From Rhodococcus sovatensis (GTDB lineage Bacteria; Actinomycetota; Actinomycetes; Mycobacteriales; Mycobacteriaceae), in assembly GCF_037327425.1 (NCBI RefSeq), contig NZ_CP147846.1, forward strand, positions 4,526,001-4,590,000: a stretch of DNA of 64,000 nucleotides, given 5' to 3'. Made by a program: the position numbers and the translations under genes. Positions 51,124 to 59,173 of the stretch are shown one piece after another. Position 1 is the first letter of the stretch. Every line of letters begins with the position of its first letter. The notes below the pieces were generated by a model that saw only the letters and a program-made list of their open reading frames with translations, ran no database searches and had not been told where the DNA came from.

Positions 51124-51656
51124 TTGTCTCCTTCGAACTTGCACACGGCGGCTGCGGACAGGGCGCCGAGCGCGGATCCTGCGAGTACATCTGTCGGATA
51201 GTGCACTCCGAGAACGAGCCGCGAGAGCAGCATCGGAGGTACCAGGACCGCAGGCAAGGGTAGCCCGGTCAGTCGGCCGAGCAGTACGGCGGCCGCCGTA
51301 GTGGACGTGGCATGCGAGGACGGAAAGCTCAGCTTGCTCGGGGTCGACACGTTGATCCGCACAGACGGATCGTTCGGACGCGGCCGACGCACAAGCCGCT
51401 TGATGACGATCGATGCGGCGTGCGAACCCACTGCGCCGACCGCGACGCCTGCCCACTGGCGCCTGCGCGGGGCGTCGAGCGCTGCCCCGATACCTGCGAT
51501 CGCAACCCAACCGAGTGCGTGCTCACCGAAATGCGACATGCCCCTCGCGATCGTCACTGCACCCGGCTGCGCACCGACCGTCGACTGGATCTTCGACAGG
51601 ATGCGAACCTCGGCGGCCGATTCGGTCTGGTTCTTACGCCTCGTAACGAAAGACAC
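51120..51656 (-). CDS. PAP2-family membrane phosphatase (Rv3807c type)
   Basis: 178 residues with four to five transmembrane helices. All three PAP2 motifs are visible: KRLVRRPRP, FPSSHAT and SRLVLGVHYPTDVLAG, with the catalytic His pair. Rv3807c sits between UbiA and GlfT2 and is proposed to remove the 5-phosphate from decaprenylphosphoryl-5-phosphoribose, giving the DprE1 substrate. Starts at GTG 51656 inside the glfT2 3' end (23-base overlap) and shares ATGA-type overlap with ubiA. Confidence 0.9.
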   Translation of the reverse strand: MSFVTRRKNQTESAAEVRILSKIQSTVGAQPGAVTIARGMSHFGEHALGWVAIAGIGAALDAPRRRQWAGVAVGAVGSHAASIVIKRLVRRPRPNDPSVRINVSTPSKLSFPSSHATSTTAAAVLLGRLTGLPLPAVLVPPMLLSRLVLGVHYPTDVLAGSALGALSAAAVCKFEGDK

Positions 51657-53541
51657 GTTCCCAGGTTTCCTTACTGGTCAGGTGAGGGACGGCGTCGCGG
51701 TAGCGACCCTTGAGCTCGGGGAATCGCCGCGACAACTCCGCGCGCAATGCCATGGCTTCCTTGAGCAACGCGGCAGCTTTGTCGCGGTCACGTTGCCGGT
51801 AGACGACGCCTCGGCCGTCGGCGGTGGTGACAGTGACGCCGTCCACCTGTGACAGCAGGAACCAGCGCGCATCGAGCGTCGGAACGTTGAGCTGCGGGCG
51901 CTCGTGGTGGCGGGTGTGCGCGGGCTTCGCGTTGTGAATCAGGCCGGTGGCCAGCCGCTTGATCTTCGACAGCGGGTTCGTCGGCAGTCCGACGGCTCCC
52001 ACTTCCTCACCCGACGGATGCGGTAGCTCGGTGGAGGAACCGACCACGACGGCGTCGGGGTAGGTCTTGCGCAACGCGTGTACCTCGCCGAGCGAAGTCG
52101 GCAGGATCTCGAGGATGTGCTCGGGTCCTTCGAGGAAGTCGCGGATCGCCTTGTTCTGGATGGCGACGGTCGAGTACTCGAGACACAGCAGGTGCTTGAC
52201 GGTCGCCTTGACGGTGTCGAGCACGAGACCGCGCCCGTTGCCCGGCATGTGCAGCGCCGCAACGACGAGACGGTTGCGGAGGTGGAAGTACGCCTGCCAG
52301 TCGATGGCATCGTCCTTGTCACTCCATGCCATGTGCCAGATCGCAGCACCGGGCAGCGTGACCGTCGGGTAGCCGGCTACTCGTGCGCGCAAACCGTATT
52401 CGGCGTCGTCCCACTTGATGAACAGCGGAAGCGGCTGACCTAGATCCTCCGCGACGACACGCGGAATCATGCACATCCACCAGCCGTTGTAGTCGACGTC
52501 GATGCGGCGGTGCAGCAGCTTGCTCGAGCGCAGTGGGTACTCGGCAAAGTCGTGGTCGTACTCGACGTTCTGAGCACCGGTCCACATGAAGTTGCTCCGG
52601 TCGATCACTTCGCCCATGACGTGCAGGTGGCTGCGCGCCTGCAGGTTCAGCATCTGGCCGCCGACGAGCGTGGGAACCTTCGCGAATCGCGACATCGCGA
52701 GCGCACGGAGAATCGAGTCCGGCTCGATCTCGATGTCGTCGTCCATGAACAGAATGTGCTGGCACTCGGTGTTGTTCAGCGCCTCGTACATGATTCGGCT
52801 GTATCCACCGGAGCCACCGAGGTTTGCCTGATCGTGGATTGCGAGTATGCCCCCGAGACCTGCTTCGGCCTCGGCGAAGCCCGGCTCGTCCCTGACCTTG
52901 CGGGTGCCCTGGTCGGGCATGATGACGGCCTTGATCACGTCGAGCACCAGTGGGTCCGAGCTCAGTGCGACAAGCGCTTTGACTGCGTCGGTCGGCCTGT
53001 TGAACGTCGGGATTCCGACGGCAACCGTCGCCTCACCGGGGGCTTCGACGGGCGCGTACCAACCCGCGCTCTCGAGTACCACCTCGGAGTCGGAGGTGAT
53101 GTCGAACCAGATCCAGCCGCCGTCCTCGAACGGTCCGAGATCGATGTCGAATTCCTGCGCGGCGTCACCGTCGACGGCTTCGCGGCCCTCGACGTGGATA
53201 CGTGAGCTGTCGGCTTTGGACCGATAGACGTCGATACGGCAGTGGCCGGAGACCTCGACACGCAGGACGACCGACTTCAGGACGCTGTAGCGGCGCCAGT
53301 AGCTCGCGGGAAACGCACCGAAGTAGGTGCAGAACGACACCTCGGACTCGGCGCCGATGGCCAGCGACGTACGGGACAGTGAATGTGCCCGTCGCGCATT
53401 GGTTTTGGCCTCCTCGAGGTACAGCGTTCGTACGTCGAGCGGCTCGCCCGAGCGCGGCAGCAGCACCCGCTGCAGCAGCGACTTACCGAGCACGGGCGCA
53501 ATGTCGGCGACACCGTCGTCGAGCAAGTGTTTGGCTGTCAT
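51634..53541 (-). CDS. glfT2: Galactofuranosyltransferase GlfT2
   Basis: 635 residues (637 in Rv3808c). Processive bifunctional enzyme alternating beta(1-5) and beta(1-6) galactofuranose on the growing galactan, at the cytoplasmic membrane face. N-terminal beta-sandwich (LLQRVLLPRSGEPLDVRTLYLEEAKTNARRAH is the family start, given here in part), YFGAFPASYWRRY, GT-A domain with VAVGIPTFNRPTD, NLGGSGGYSRI and FMDDDI. Then come YNGWWMCMIP, WDDAEYGLRARVAG, LPGAAIWHMAW and a helical C-terminus. ATG 53541 overlaps the glf stop. This is the canonical copy; a diverged paralogue lies at 3932-5824. Confidence 0.96.
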   Translation of the reverse strand: MTAKHLLDDGVADIAPVLGKSLLQRVLLPRSGEPLDVRTLYLEEAKTNARRAHSLSRTSLAIGAESEVSFCTYFGAFPASYWRRYSVLKSVVLRVEVSGHCRIDVYRSKADSSRIHVEGREAVDGDAAQEFDIDLGPFEDGGWIWFDITSDSEVVLESAGWYAPVEAPGEATVAVGIPTFNRPTDAVKALVALSSDPLVLDVIKAVIMPDQGTRKVRDEPGFAEAEAGLGGILAIHDQANLGGSGGYSRIMYEALNNTECQHILFMDDDIEIEPDSILRALAMSRFAKVPTLVGGQMLNLQARSHLHVMGEVIDRSNFMWTGAQNVEYDHDFAEYPLRSSKLLHRRIDVDYNGWWMCMIPRVVAEDLGQPLPLFIKWDDAEYGLRARVAGYPTVTLPGAAIWHMAWSDKDDAIDWQAYFHLRNRLVVAALHMPGNGRGLVLDTVKATVKHLLCLEYSTVAIQNKAIRDFLEGPEHILEILPTSLGEVHALRKTYPDAVVVGSSTELPHPSGEEVGAVGLPTNPLSKIKRLATGLIHNAKPAHTRHHERPQLNVPTLDARWFLLSQVDGVTVTTADGRGVVYRQRDRDKAAALLKEAMALRAELSRRFPELKGRYRDAVPHLTSKETWERVFRYEA

Positions 53542-54767
53542 TTGTCTCCCGCCAGCGAAGCGCCGGTCTCGAAATGCGGTGCGAGCGTGTTCTCGTACAG
53601 GTTCAACGCGCTAGCGATGGCCATATGCATGTCCAGGTACTGGTAGGTGCCGAGACGCCCACCGAACAGGACGTTGTTGGCGACCGTTTCGGCCTTGGCG
53701 CGGTCGCGGTACGCCTCGAGCTTCGCGCGATCGTCCGGGGTGTTGATCGGGTAGTACGGCTCGTCGTCCGACTCGGCCGCGCGGCTGTATTCCCGCATGA
53801 TGACCGTCTTGTCCGCCGGGTAGTCACGCTCAGGATGGAAGTGACGGAACTCGTGGATGCGGGTGTAGGGGACGTCGCCGTCGTTGTAGTTCATCACCGG
53901 GGTGCCCTGGAAATCACCGGTCTCGAGAACCTCGGTTTCGAAATCGAGTGTGCGCCAGCCGAGTCTGCCTTCGGAGTAGTCGAAGTACGCATCGAGCGGG
54001 CCGGTGTAGACGATCGGCGCGTTCGGGCTCTCGGCCACGAGCTCGGCTTTGACATCGAACCAGTCGGTGTCGAGTCTGACCTCGATCTTCTCGTTCGACG
54101 CCATCTTCTCGAGCCAGGCCGTGTACCCGTCGACCGGTAGGCCCTCGTAGGTGTCGTTGAAGTAGCGGTTGTCGAAGTTGTAGCGCACCGGCAGGCGGGT
54201 GATGTTGCCGGCAGGCAGGTTCTTCGGATCGGTCTGCCACTGCTTGGCGGTGTAGTCACGGATGAACGCCTCGTACAGCGGACGGCCGATCAGCGAGATC
54301 GCCTTCTCCTCGAGGTTCTGCGCATCTTTCGCGTCGAATTCGCTGGACTGCTCCTCGATCAGCGCACGTGCCTCGGCGGGTGAGTAGTACTTGCCGAAGA
54401 ACTGCGAGATCAGGCCCAGCCCCATCGGGAACTGATACGACTGGCCGTTGTGCAGCGCGAACACGCGATGCTGGTAGCCGGTGAACTCGGTGAACTGGGT
54501 GACGTAGTCCCAGACCCGCTGATTCGACGTGTGAAACAGGTGAGCGCCGTACTTGTGGATCTCGATGCCGGTCTCCGGCTCGGCCTCGGAGTAGGCGTTG
54601 CCGCCCAGGTGGTGGCGGCGGTCGAGCACGAGGACTCGCTTGCCCAGCTGGGACGCCGAGCGCTCCGCCACGGTCAGCCCGAAGAACCCCGAACCGACCA
54701 CGATCAGGTCGTATCGGCCGGTCGCGGAGGGGTCGGAAGAAGCAGTCGGTTCAGTTACGGCAGTCAC
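53538..54767 (-). CDS. glf: UDP-galactopyranose mutase Glf
   Basis: 409 residues (399 in Rv3809c). Flavoenzyme converting UDP-galactopyranose to UDP-galactofuranose for GlfT1, GlfT2 and probably the GlfT2 paralogue. FAD-binding LIVVGSGFFGLTVAERSA, then HHLGGNAYSE, HKYGAHLFHTSNQRVWDY, PLYEAFIRDYTAKQWQ, LPVRYNFDNRYF and GGRLGTYQYLDMHMAI, all UGM signatures with active-site Arg/Tyr/Trp residues. GTG 54767 was chosen over the in-frame TTG 54773 because a TACCCT box lies exactly eight bases before it, the same spacing as at dprE1. First gene of the glf-glfT2-PAP2-ubiA-aftB operon. Confidence 0.95.
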   Translation of the reverse strand: MTAVTEPTASSDPSATGRYDLIVVGSGFFGLTVAERSASQLGKRVLVLDRRHHLGGNAYSEAEPETGIEIHKYGAHLFHTSNQRVWDYVTQFTEFTGYQHRVFALHNGQSYQFPMGLGLISQFFGKYYSPAEARALIEEQSSEFDAKDAQNLEEKAISLIGRPLYEAFIRDYTAKQWQTDPKNLPAGNITRLPVRYNFDNRYFNDTYEGLPVDGYTAWLEKMASNEKIEVRLDTDWFDVKAELVAESPNAPIVYTGPLDAYFDYSEGRLGWRTLDFETEVLETGDFQGTPVMNYNDGDVPYTRIHEFRHFHPERDYPADKTVIMREYSRAAESDDEPYYPINTPDDRAKLEAYRDRAKAETVANNVLFGGRLGTYQYLDMHMAIASALNLYENTLAPHFETGASLAGDK

Positions 54768-54775
54768 GGGCAACC

Positions 54776-54781
54776 AGGGTA
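54776..54781 (-). promoter_or_regulatory. Putative -10 box of leaderless glf promoter
   Basis: TACCCT on the minus strand, eight bases before GTG 54767. Identical hexamer and spacing to the dprE1 promoter. It would drive glf-glfT2-PAP2-ubiA-aftB. No good -35. Confidence 0.42.
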
Positions 54782-54830
54782 TACGGTGCGCGCGACCCGC
54801 CCGTGCATGGACAGTTGCCGCCCTGCGTAA

Positions 54831-55592
54831 CTACCCACCCGCGGCGAGGCGTCGCAACAGGTACGTATCCATCACCCAGCCGTGCTTCGTCTTGAGCGCC
54901 GCACGCGCGCGTTCGATCTCCTCGATGCATTCGTCCAGCGGACCCGACACCAACTGTTCATCGCCTGTTCCCAGGTTGGCGCCCCAGTGGATGCCCCATC
55001 TACCGGTTCCGACCAGCTCGCGGCACGTCACATTCCCGTCGAGCATCACGACGATGTTGTCCGCTCCTGCCTCGACATCCTTCAGAAGAGCCCGACCGGT
55101 CGTGATCACGATCGGTCCACCGATCCGATTGAGCACTATCCGATGTGCTGCCGCGAGCATCGACACGCTGCTGATGCCCGGAGTCACATCGAAGTCGAAG
55201 TCCAGATTTCCGAAGTCTCGTACGCGCTCGACCACGCGGATGGTGCTGTCGTAGAGAGCAGGATCACCCCAGACCAGGAATCCGACGGTGGTGTCGGGCG
55301 CGAGACCGAGCAGGACTTCCTCGTAGGCTCGCGCTCTGGCCTCATGCCAGTCCAACACTGCGGCGCCGTAGTCGGCGGGTCGTCGATCACGCTCGGGATC
55401 GGCAACCTGGATCACCCTGGGTTCACCCAGGACGTGACGCCGCAAGATCTCGGCCCGCGCCTCGGCCAGGTCACCGACATCCCCGCCCTTGTCGGCCACG
55501 AGGAAGACATCGACCTCATGCAGCATGGCGACGGCCTGGACCGTGATCTGGTCCGGATGCCCACCACCGACCCCCACCAGGTGAATCTTCAT
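54831..55592 (-). CDS. cobF: Precorrin-6A synthase (deacetylating) CobF
   Basis: 253 residues. SAM-dependent C1-methyltransferase of aerobic cobalamin synthesis that also removes acetate, giving precorrin-6A. Tetrapyrrole methylase fold: IHLVGVGGGHPDQIT at the N-terminus, VGFLVWGDPALYDSTIRV (the G-D-P motif), DVTPGISSVSMLAAAHRI and DGNVTCRELVG. The CobF type is indicated by the length and the MKIHLVGVGGGHPDQ start. Its ATG overlaps the cobM stop, so cobM-cobF are one operon. They interrupt a block that is otherwise cell-wall genes. Confidence 0.9.
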   Translation of the reverse strand: MKIHLVGVGGGHPDQITVQAVAMLHEVDVFLVADKGGDVGDLAEARAEILRRHVLGEPRVIQVADPERDRRPADYGAAVLDWHEARARAYEEVLLGLAPDTTVGFLVWGDPALYDSTIRVVERVRDFGNLDFDFDVTPGISSVSMLAAAHRIVLNRIGGPIVITTGRALLKDVEAGADNIVVMLDGNVTCRELVGTGRWGIHWGANLGTGDEQLVSGPLDECIEEIERARAALKTKHGWVMDTYLLRRLAAGG

Positions 55593-56341
55593 GCGTGGGT
55601 CCCTCTAACTCGTTCCGCGTCGTACAGATGCGATTCCACGCCAGGCGTTCTGCCGACAGCAGGTCCGACGAGGATGACCGCTGCCTGCCGCAGACCGGCC
55701 GACTCGACCTGTCCGGCGATGTCGCCGAGGGTTCCCGTCAACACGAGCTGATCCGGCTTGCTCGCGTGGAACACGACGGCCGCCGGGCAGTCGGCGCCGT
55801 AGTGACTCGTCAGCTCCTCGGCCAGGACTCGGACGCGCGTGATCGCGAGGTGCAGCACCAGCGTCGAACCGGTTGCTGCGAATGCCGACAGCGACTCACC
55901 ACTCGGCATAGCCGTGGAGCGCGCCTGCGTGCGCGTCAGAACGACGGACTGCGCGACCTCGGGGACGGTCAGTTCGACGCGCAGGGTGGCTGCTGCAGCT
56001 GCGTAGGCGGGGACTCCAGGCGTCACGTCCCATGGAACGCCTGCCGCATCGAGTCGTGCAGACTGCTCCGCGAGCGCCGAGTAGAGAGATGGGTCACCCG
56101 AGCACAGACGCGCGACGTCGTCACCTCGCTCATGGGCGCCGACGAGTTCCGCAGTGATGGCGTCGAGGTCGAGCTGTGCGGTATCGACCAGCCGAGCATT
56201 CGGTGGGCAGTGCGCCAGGATCGCTTCGTCGATGTATGTACCTGCATAGACGCAGACCGGACTGCTGCGGAGATGTTCCACGGCACGCAGCGTGAGAAGG
56301 TCGGCGGCACCAGGGCCGGCACCGATGAAGTGGACAGTCAC
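55589..56341 (-). CDS. cobM: Precorrin-4 C11-methyltransferase CobM
   Basis: 250 residues from GTG 56341, the start that begins VHFIGAGPGAADLLTLRA as in the family; the frame is open to 56389. SAM-dependent tetrapyrrole methylase of the aerobic B12 pathway: AGTYIDEAILAHCP, ARLCSGDPSLYSALAEQ, WDVTPGVPAYAAAAATL, LTRTQARSTAMPSGESL and VFHASKPDQLVLTGTL. The last two are typical of CobM/CbiF. Overlaps cobF by four bases. No cobalamin riboswitch was recognised in the 5' region. Confidence 0.92.
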   Translation of the reverse strand: MTVHFIGAGPGAADLLTLRAVEHLRSSPVCVYAGTYIDEAILAHCPPNARLVDTAQLDLDAITAELVGAHERGDDVARLCSGDPSLYSALAEQSARLDAAGVPWDVTPGVPAYAAAAATLRVELTVPEVAQSVVLTRTQARSTAMPSGESLSAFAATGSTLVLHLAITRVRVLAEELTSHYGADCPAAVVFHASKPDQLVLTGTLGDIAGQVESAGLRQAAVILVGPAVGRTPGVESHLYDAERVRGTHA

Positions 56342-56410
56342 GAAAACGAAGCCTATGCCTCCCCCGCGACTCGCCGCACTCACAGTCAATCCCCGGTATG
56401 GCTAACTCTC

Positions 56411-56428
56411 AAGCTAAGGTTTAGCCTT
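56411..56428. promoter_or_regulatory. Dyad between divergent cobM and amidase genes
   Basis: GCTAAGGTTTAGC (56413-56425) is a perfect 5+3+5 palindrome within AAGCTAAGGTTTAGCCTT, partly resembling an IdeR/DtxR iron box. A second dyad, GTGACTCGA (56456-56464) with TCGATAGTCAC (56473-56483), lies nearby. Either could be an operator for cobM or the plus-strand gene. The rest of 56390-56620 shows nothing else. Confidence 0.3.
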
Positions 56429-56620
56429 GTGTCGGATGGGGTTGGTGTTACTGGTGTGACTCGAACGCAGTCTCGATAGTCACATACGTCACAACAGCAT
56501 CACAACTCGCCGACACACAGAACTGAACGGAAGCAATTCGCGTCGCACAGTCGCAGGATGCTTCGCGGGGCGGCCAGGTATCAACAGGCCAACCCGCACC
56601 TACTACCAGGGAGTACCGCC

Positions 56621-58756
56621 TTGCACCGTCGAACGAAGCCGTCGATCGTTCTCGGCGCTGTCGCCTTGCTGGCCGTCGCGAGTCCCGTGGCGGTCTACAG
56701 CATCTCCGGCGACTCCGCGTCAACCGATGTTCGAACGGCCAACGAGACCACCCCTGTGACAGTGCCGACCAAGATCGTCGAGACAGCGCTGAGCGCGGCA
56801 CCGGACATCGTCATTCCGCTCCAGGAACTGACGGGTCTGCCGCTGCCGGACCTGCGTCTGTCCGATCTGAAGTACCTGCCACTGCCGGAGAACATCACCA
56901 TCCCGCCCTTCGAGATCCCCGAGATTCCGGGCATCACCGTCCCGTCACCGACAAGTCCGTCGGCTCAGGCGCCGGTGCCCGGTCTCGAACGCACCGATGT
57001 GGCCGCCCCGGTTGTTCCGCCTGCCGGTGACGACCCGGGCGCCCCGCTCGGCGCAGTCGTCAAGGAGCTGAAGCAGGACGAGCCGTTCAGCATGGTCGCT
57101 CTGACATCGACGGCCCTCGACGGTGCTGTGGCGCAAGTGCGCCGCCAACTCGACGACGGCTCCTGGGGCCCGTGGATCGCGACGGAACCCATCGACACCG
57201 GCGCGAACGACGCAGCGCCGACGGCGGAGAAGCAGGGCACCGAGCCGATTTTCGTCGGCGCCACCAAGGCCGTTCAACTCCTTCTGACACCGCGCACTGT
57301 GGCGGCCCCGGCACCTGAGGTTGCCGCGGCACCCGAGGCAGCACCGGCCCCCGCGCCCGAGGCAGCACCGGCCCCCGCGCCTGAGGTAGCACCGGCCCCC
57401 GCGCCGGAGCTCGGTTACACGCCGGCTTCGGTCTCCAAGCCGCTGCGCCAGCAGGAAACCCCTCTCGCAGAGGCCGTGTCGGACATCAGCGCGGTACTTA
57501 TCCAGCCCGGCAGCTCCCCCGCCGACTCCGCATTGGCGGACATCGCAACGCCGGTCGCAGGCGACGCCGGGCCCAAGGTCATCTCCCGCGCACAGTGGGG
57601 CGCCGACGAGTCCATCCGGTGCGCCACCCCGACATACGACGACTTCCTCGGTGGCGCAACGGTTCACCACACCGCAGGAAGCAACGATTACTCCAAGTCC
57701 GAGTCCGCCGAGATCGTGCGTGCCATCTACGCCTACCACGCTCAGACCCTCGGTTGGTGCGACGTCGGGTACAACGTGCTCGTCGACAAGTTCGGCCAGA
57801 TCTTCGAAGGCCGCGCAGGTGGACTCGACCGGGCCGTCCAGGGTGCACACGCCGGTGGATTCAACGAGAACACCATGGGCATCGCGATGATGGGTGACTA
57901 CTCCTCGGCGTCCCCGTCGGACGAGACACTCGAATCCGTCGGCAAGTTCCTCGGATGGCGTTTGGGCAAAGCAGGTCTCGACCCCGAGGGTGAAACGACG
58001 ATGACCTCCGAGGGCACCGACTTCACCTTCGTCGGCCAAGGACAGAGCGTCGACCTTCCCGTGATCTTCGCCCACCGCGACGTCGGCAACACCGCATGCC
58101 CGGGAGACGGGGCCTACGCGAAGATGGGCGAGATCCGCGAGATCGCGGCCGCGAACCTCGGCGGCGGCAGCGTCGACACAGCTCCATCGCCCAGCGAGGA
58201 CACGACAGGCGACGACCTGACGAGCGATTCGACACCGTCCTCGCCTCGCACCGACGCGAGCAACACTCCGGGACAGAACATTCCGAGCCTCGTCGACGAA
58301 CTCGTGCGTCTCGCCAGCTCGAACCCGGTGGCGCAGAAGTGGCTGGCGTCCGGCGGCGAAACAGGAACATTGGGCACACCCGTCAGCGGGCTCGTCCAGG
58401 TCAAGGGCGGCGGCGAAGCCGCACAGTTCGCCAACGGTTCGATCTTCACTTCACTTGCCGGACAAGCAGTTGCAGTGATCGGCAAGATCTTCGAGCAGTT
58501 CATGACACTCGGCGGAGAGAACGGCGAACTCGGCCTCCCCACCACCGACGAATACCCGGTACCCGAGGGCTTGCGGACCGATTTCGAGAACGGATCGTTG
58601 ATCTTCAACGAGCTCACCGGCATCGTCACCACGGTCATCAAGACCTACAACGACACCTACGAGCAGGAAATGCAGAACGGCGCAGTCGCGGCGCCCGTCG
58701 AAGCAGCTCCAGCACCGGAAGCTGTACCGGCACCTGAGCCCGCACCGGCACCGTAA
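56621..58756 (+). CDS. Peptidoglycan-recognition (amidase-like) protein with LGFP repeats
   Basis: 711 residues from TTG 56621, chosen because GGGAG lies eight bases upstream and the signal peptide (MHRRTKPSIVLGAVALLAVASP) then starts correctly; ATG 56558 is also in frame. Order: signal peptide, Pro-rich stretch, a domain about 130-225 (MVALTSTALDGAVAQVRRQ, GSWGPWIATEP), a PAPAPE/A repeat linker (about 230-265), then a PGRP/amidase_2 domain about 325-510. That domain has SRAQWGADESI, ATVHHTAGSNDYS, GWCDVGYNVLVDKFG, GAHAGGFNENTMGIAMMGDY and FAHRDVGNTACPG, with His/Cys zinc-type residues. A C-terminal part has LGFP-like repeats (GTLGTPVSG, GELGLPTTDE) and ends in another PAP tail. It is like Rv3811. 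Secreted, acting on or binding the cell wall. Confidence 0.88.
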   Translation: MHRRTKPSIVLGAVALLAVASPVAVYSISGDSASTDVRTANETTPVTVPTKIVETALSAAPDIVIPLQELTGLPLPDLRLSDLKYLPLPENITIPPFEIPEIPGITVPSPTSPSAQAPVPGLERTDVAAPVVPPAGDDPGAPLGAVVKELKQDEPFSMVALTSTALDGAVAQVRRQLDDGSWGPWIATEPIDTGANDAAPTAEKQGTEPIFVGATKAVQLLLTPRTVAAPAPEVAAAPEAAPAPAPEAAPAPAPEVAPAPAPELGYTPASVSKPLRQQETPLAEAVSDISAVLIQPGSSPADSALADIATPVAGDAGPKVISRAQWGADESIRCATPTYDDFLGGATVHHTAGSNDYSKSESAEIVRAIYAYHAQTLGWCDVGYNVLVDKFGQIFEGRAGGLDRAVQGAHAGGFNENTMGIAMMGDYSSASPSDETLESVGKFLGWRLGKAGLDPEGETTMTSEGTDFTFVGQGQSVDLPVIFAHRDVGNTACPGDGAYAKMGEIREIAAANLGGGSVDTAPSPSEDTTGDDLTSDSTPSSPRTDASNTPGQNIPSLVDELVRLASSNPVAQKWLASGGETGTLGTPVSGLVQVKGGGEAAQFANGSIFTSLAGQAVAVIGKIFEQFMTLGGENGELGLPTTDEYPVPEGLRTDFENGSLIFNELTGIVTTVIKTYNDTYEQEMQNGAVAAPVEAAPAPEAVPAPEPAPAP

Positions 58757-58770
58757 CGTCTCGAACACAG

Positions 58771-58811
58771 AATCGAGCGGCGGCCCGACAAGGGGCGCCG
58801 CTCGATTCGTC
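58771..58811 (+). terminator. Rho-independent-like terminator of the amidase gene
   Basis: Perfect 12-bp stem, 58771-58782 (AATCGAGCGGCG) with 58796-58807, then CGTCTTTT. It starts 14 bases after the stop. Confidence 0.85.
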
Positions 58812-58814
58812 TTT

Positions 58815-59132
58815 TCAGAGAATGTCGCGCTGCGCGAGACGAATTCGATCGACGGGGACGATTCCTGGGCGGTAGTAGAACCCCTCGGGCGAGACGGTCA
58901 GCTCGTTGTCCTCCACTCCACTGACCTCCCACACGTCGACCGGGCCACCGGTGTTGTTCATCCGGACGAACCAGTCCCGCTCCCCGGGATCGCTCGAGAG
59001 AAAGCAACCCTTCTGCTCGGCCCGTCGGCTACCGGCGATTCCGCGGGCAGCGCCCATCTTTCGGTAGTCGAGGCCGTGCATCTGGATCGACTCACGATTG
59101 GCCACGGACGTGACGTGAAAGCGGATAGGCAT
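58815..59132 (-). CDS. Small hypothetical protein, ADP-ribosyltransferase-like pattern
   Basis: 105 residues, no signal peptide or TM helix. I do not recognise a named family for certain. The N-terminal RFHVTSVANRESIQMHGLDYRKMG, followed by GCFLSSDPGERDWFVRM and VDVWEVSGV, then SPEGFYYRPGIVPVDRIRL, resembles the order His...Gly-Leu...Phe-Leu-Ser...Val-Asp-Val in DarT/KptA-like ADP-ribosyltransferases (ART fold). That is an inference from pattern only. It stands alone, convergent with the amidase gene and sharing its terminator region, 41 bases from the HAD gene; both minus-strand genes may be co-transcribed. Confidence 0.6.
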   Translation of the reverse strand: MPIRFHVTSVANRESIQMHGLDYRKMGAARGIAGSRRAEQKGCFLSSDPGERDWFVRMNNTGGPVDVWEVSGVEDNELTVSPEGFYYRPGIVPVDRIRLAQRDIL

Positions 59133-59173
59133 TCCGCAAAATTAGTTGTATCGGGTGTCGCTGCGCCAGCGAT

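Noticed and set aside
54831..56620. Cobalamin riboswitch upstream of cobM
   Set aside because: No B12-box-like conserved sequence was recognised in the 231-base divergent region.
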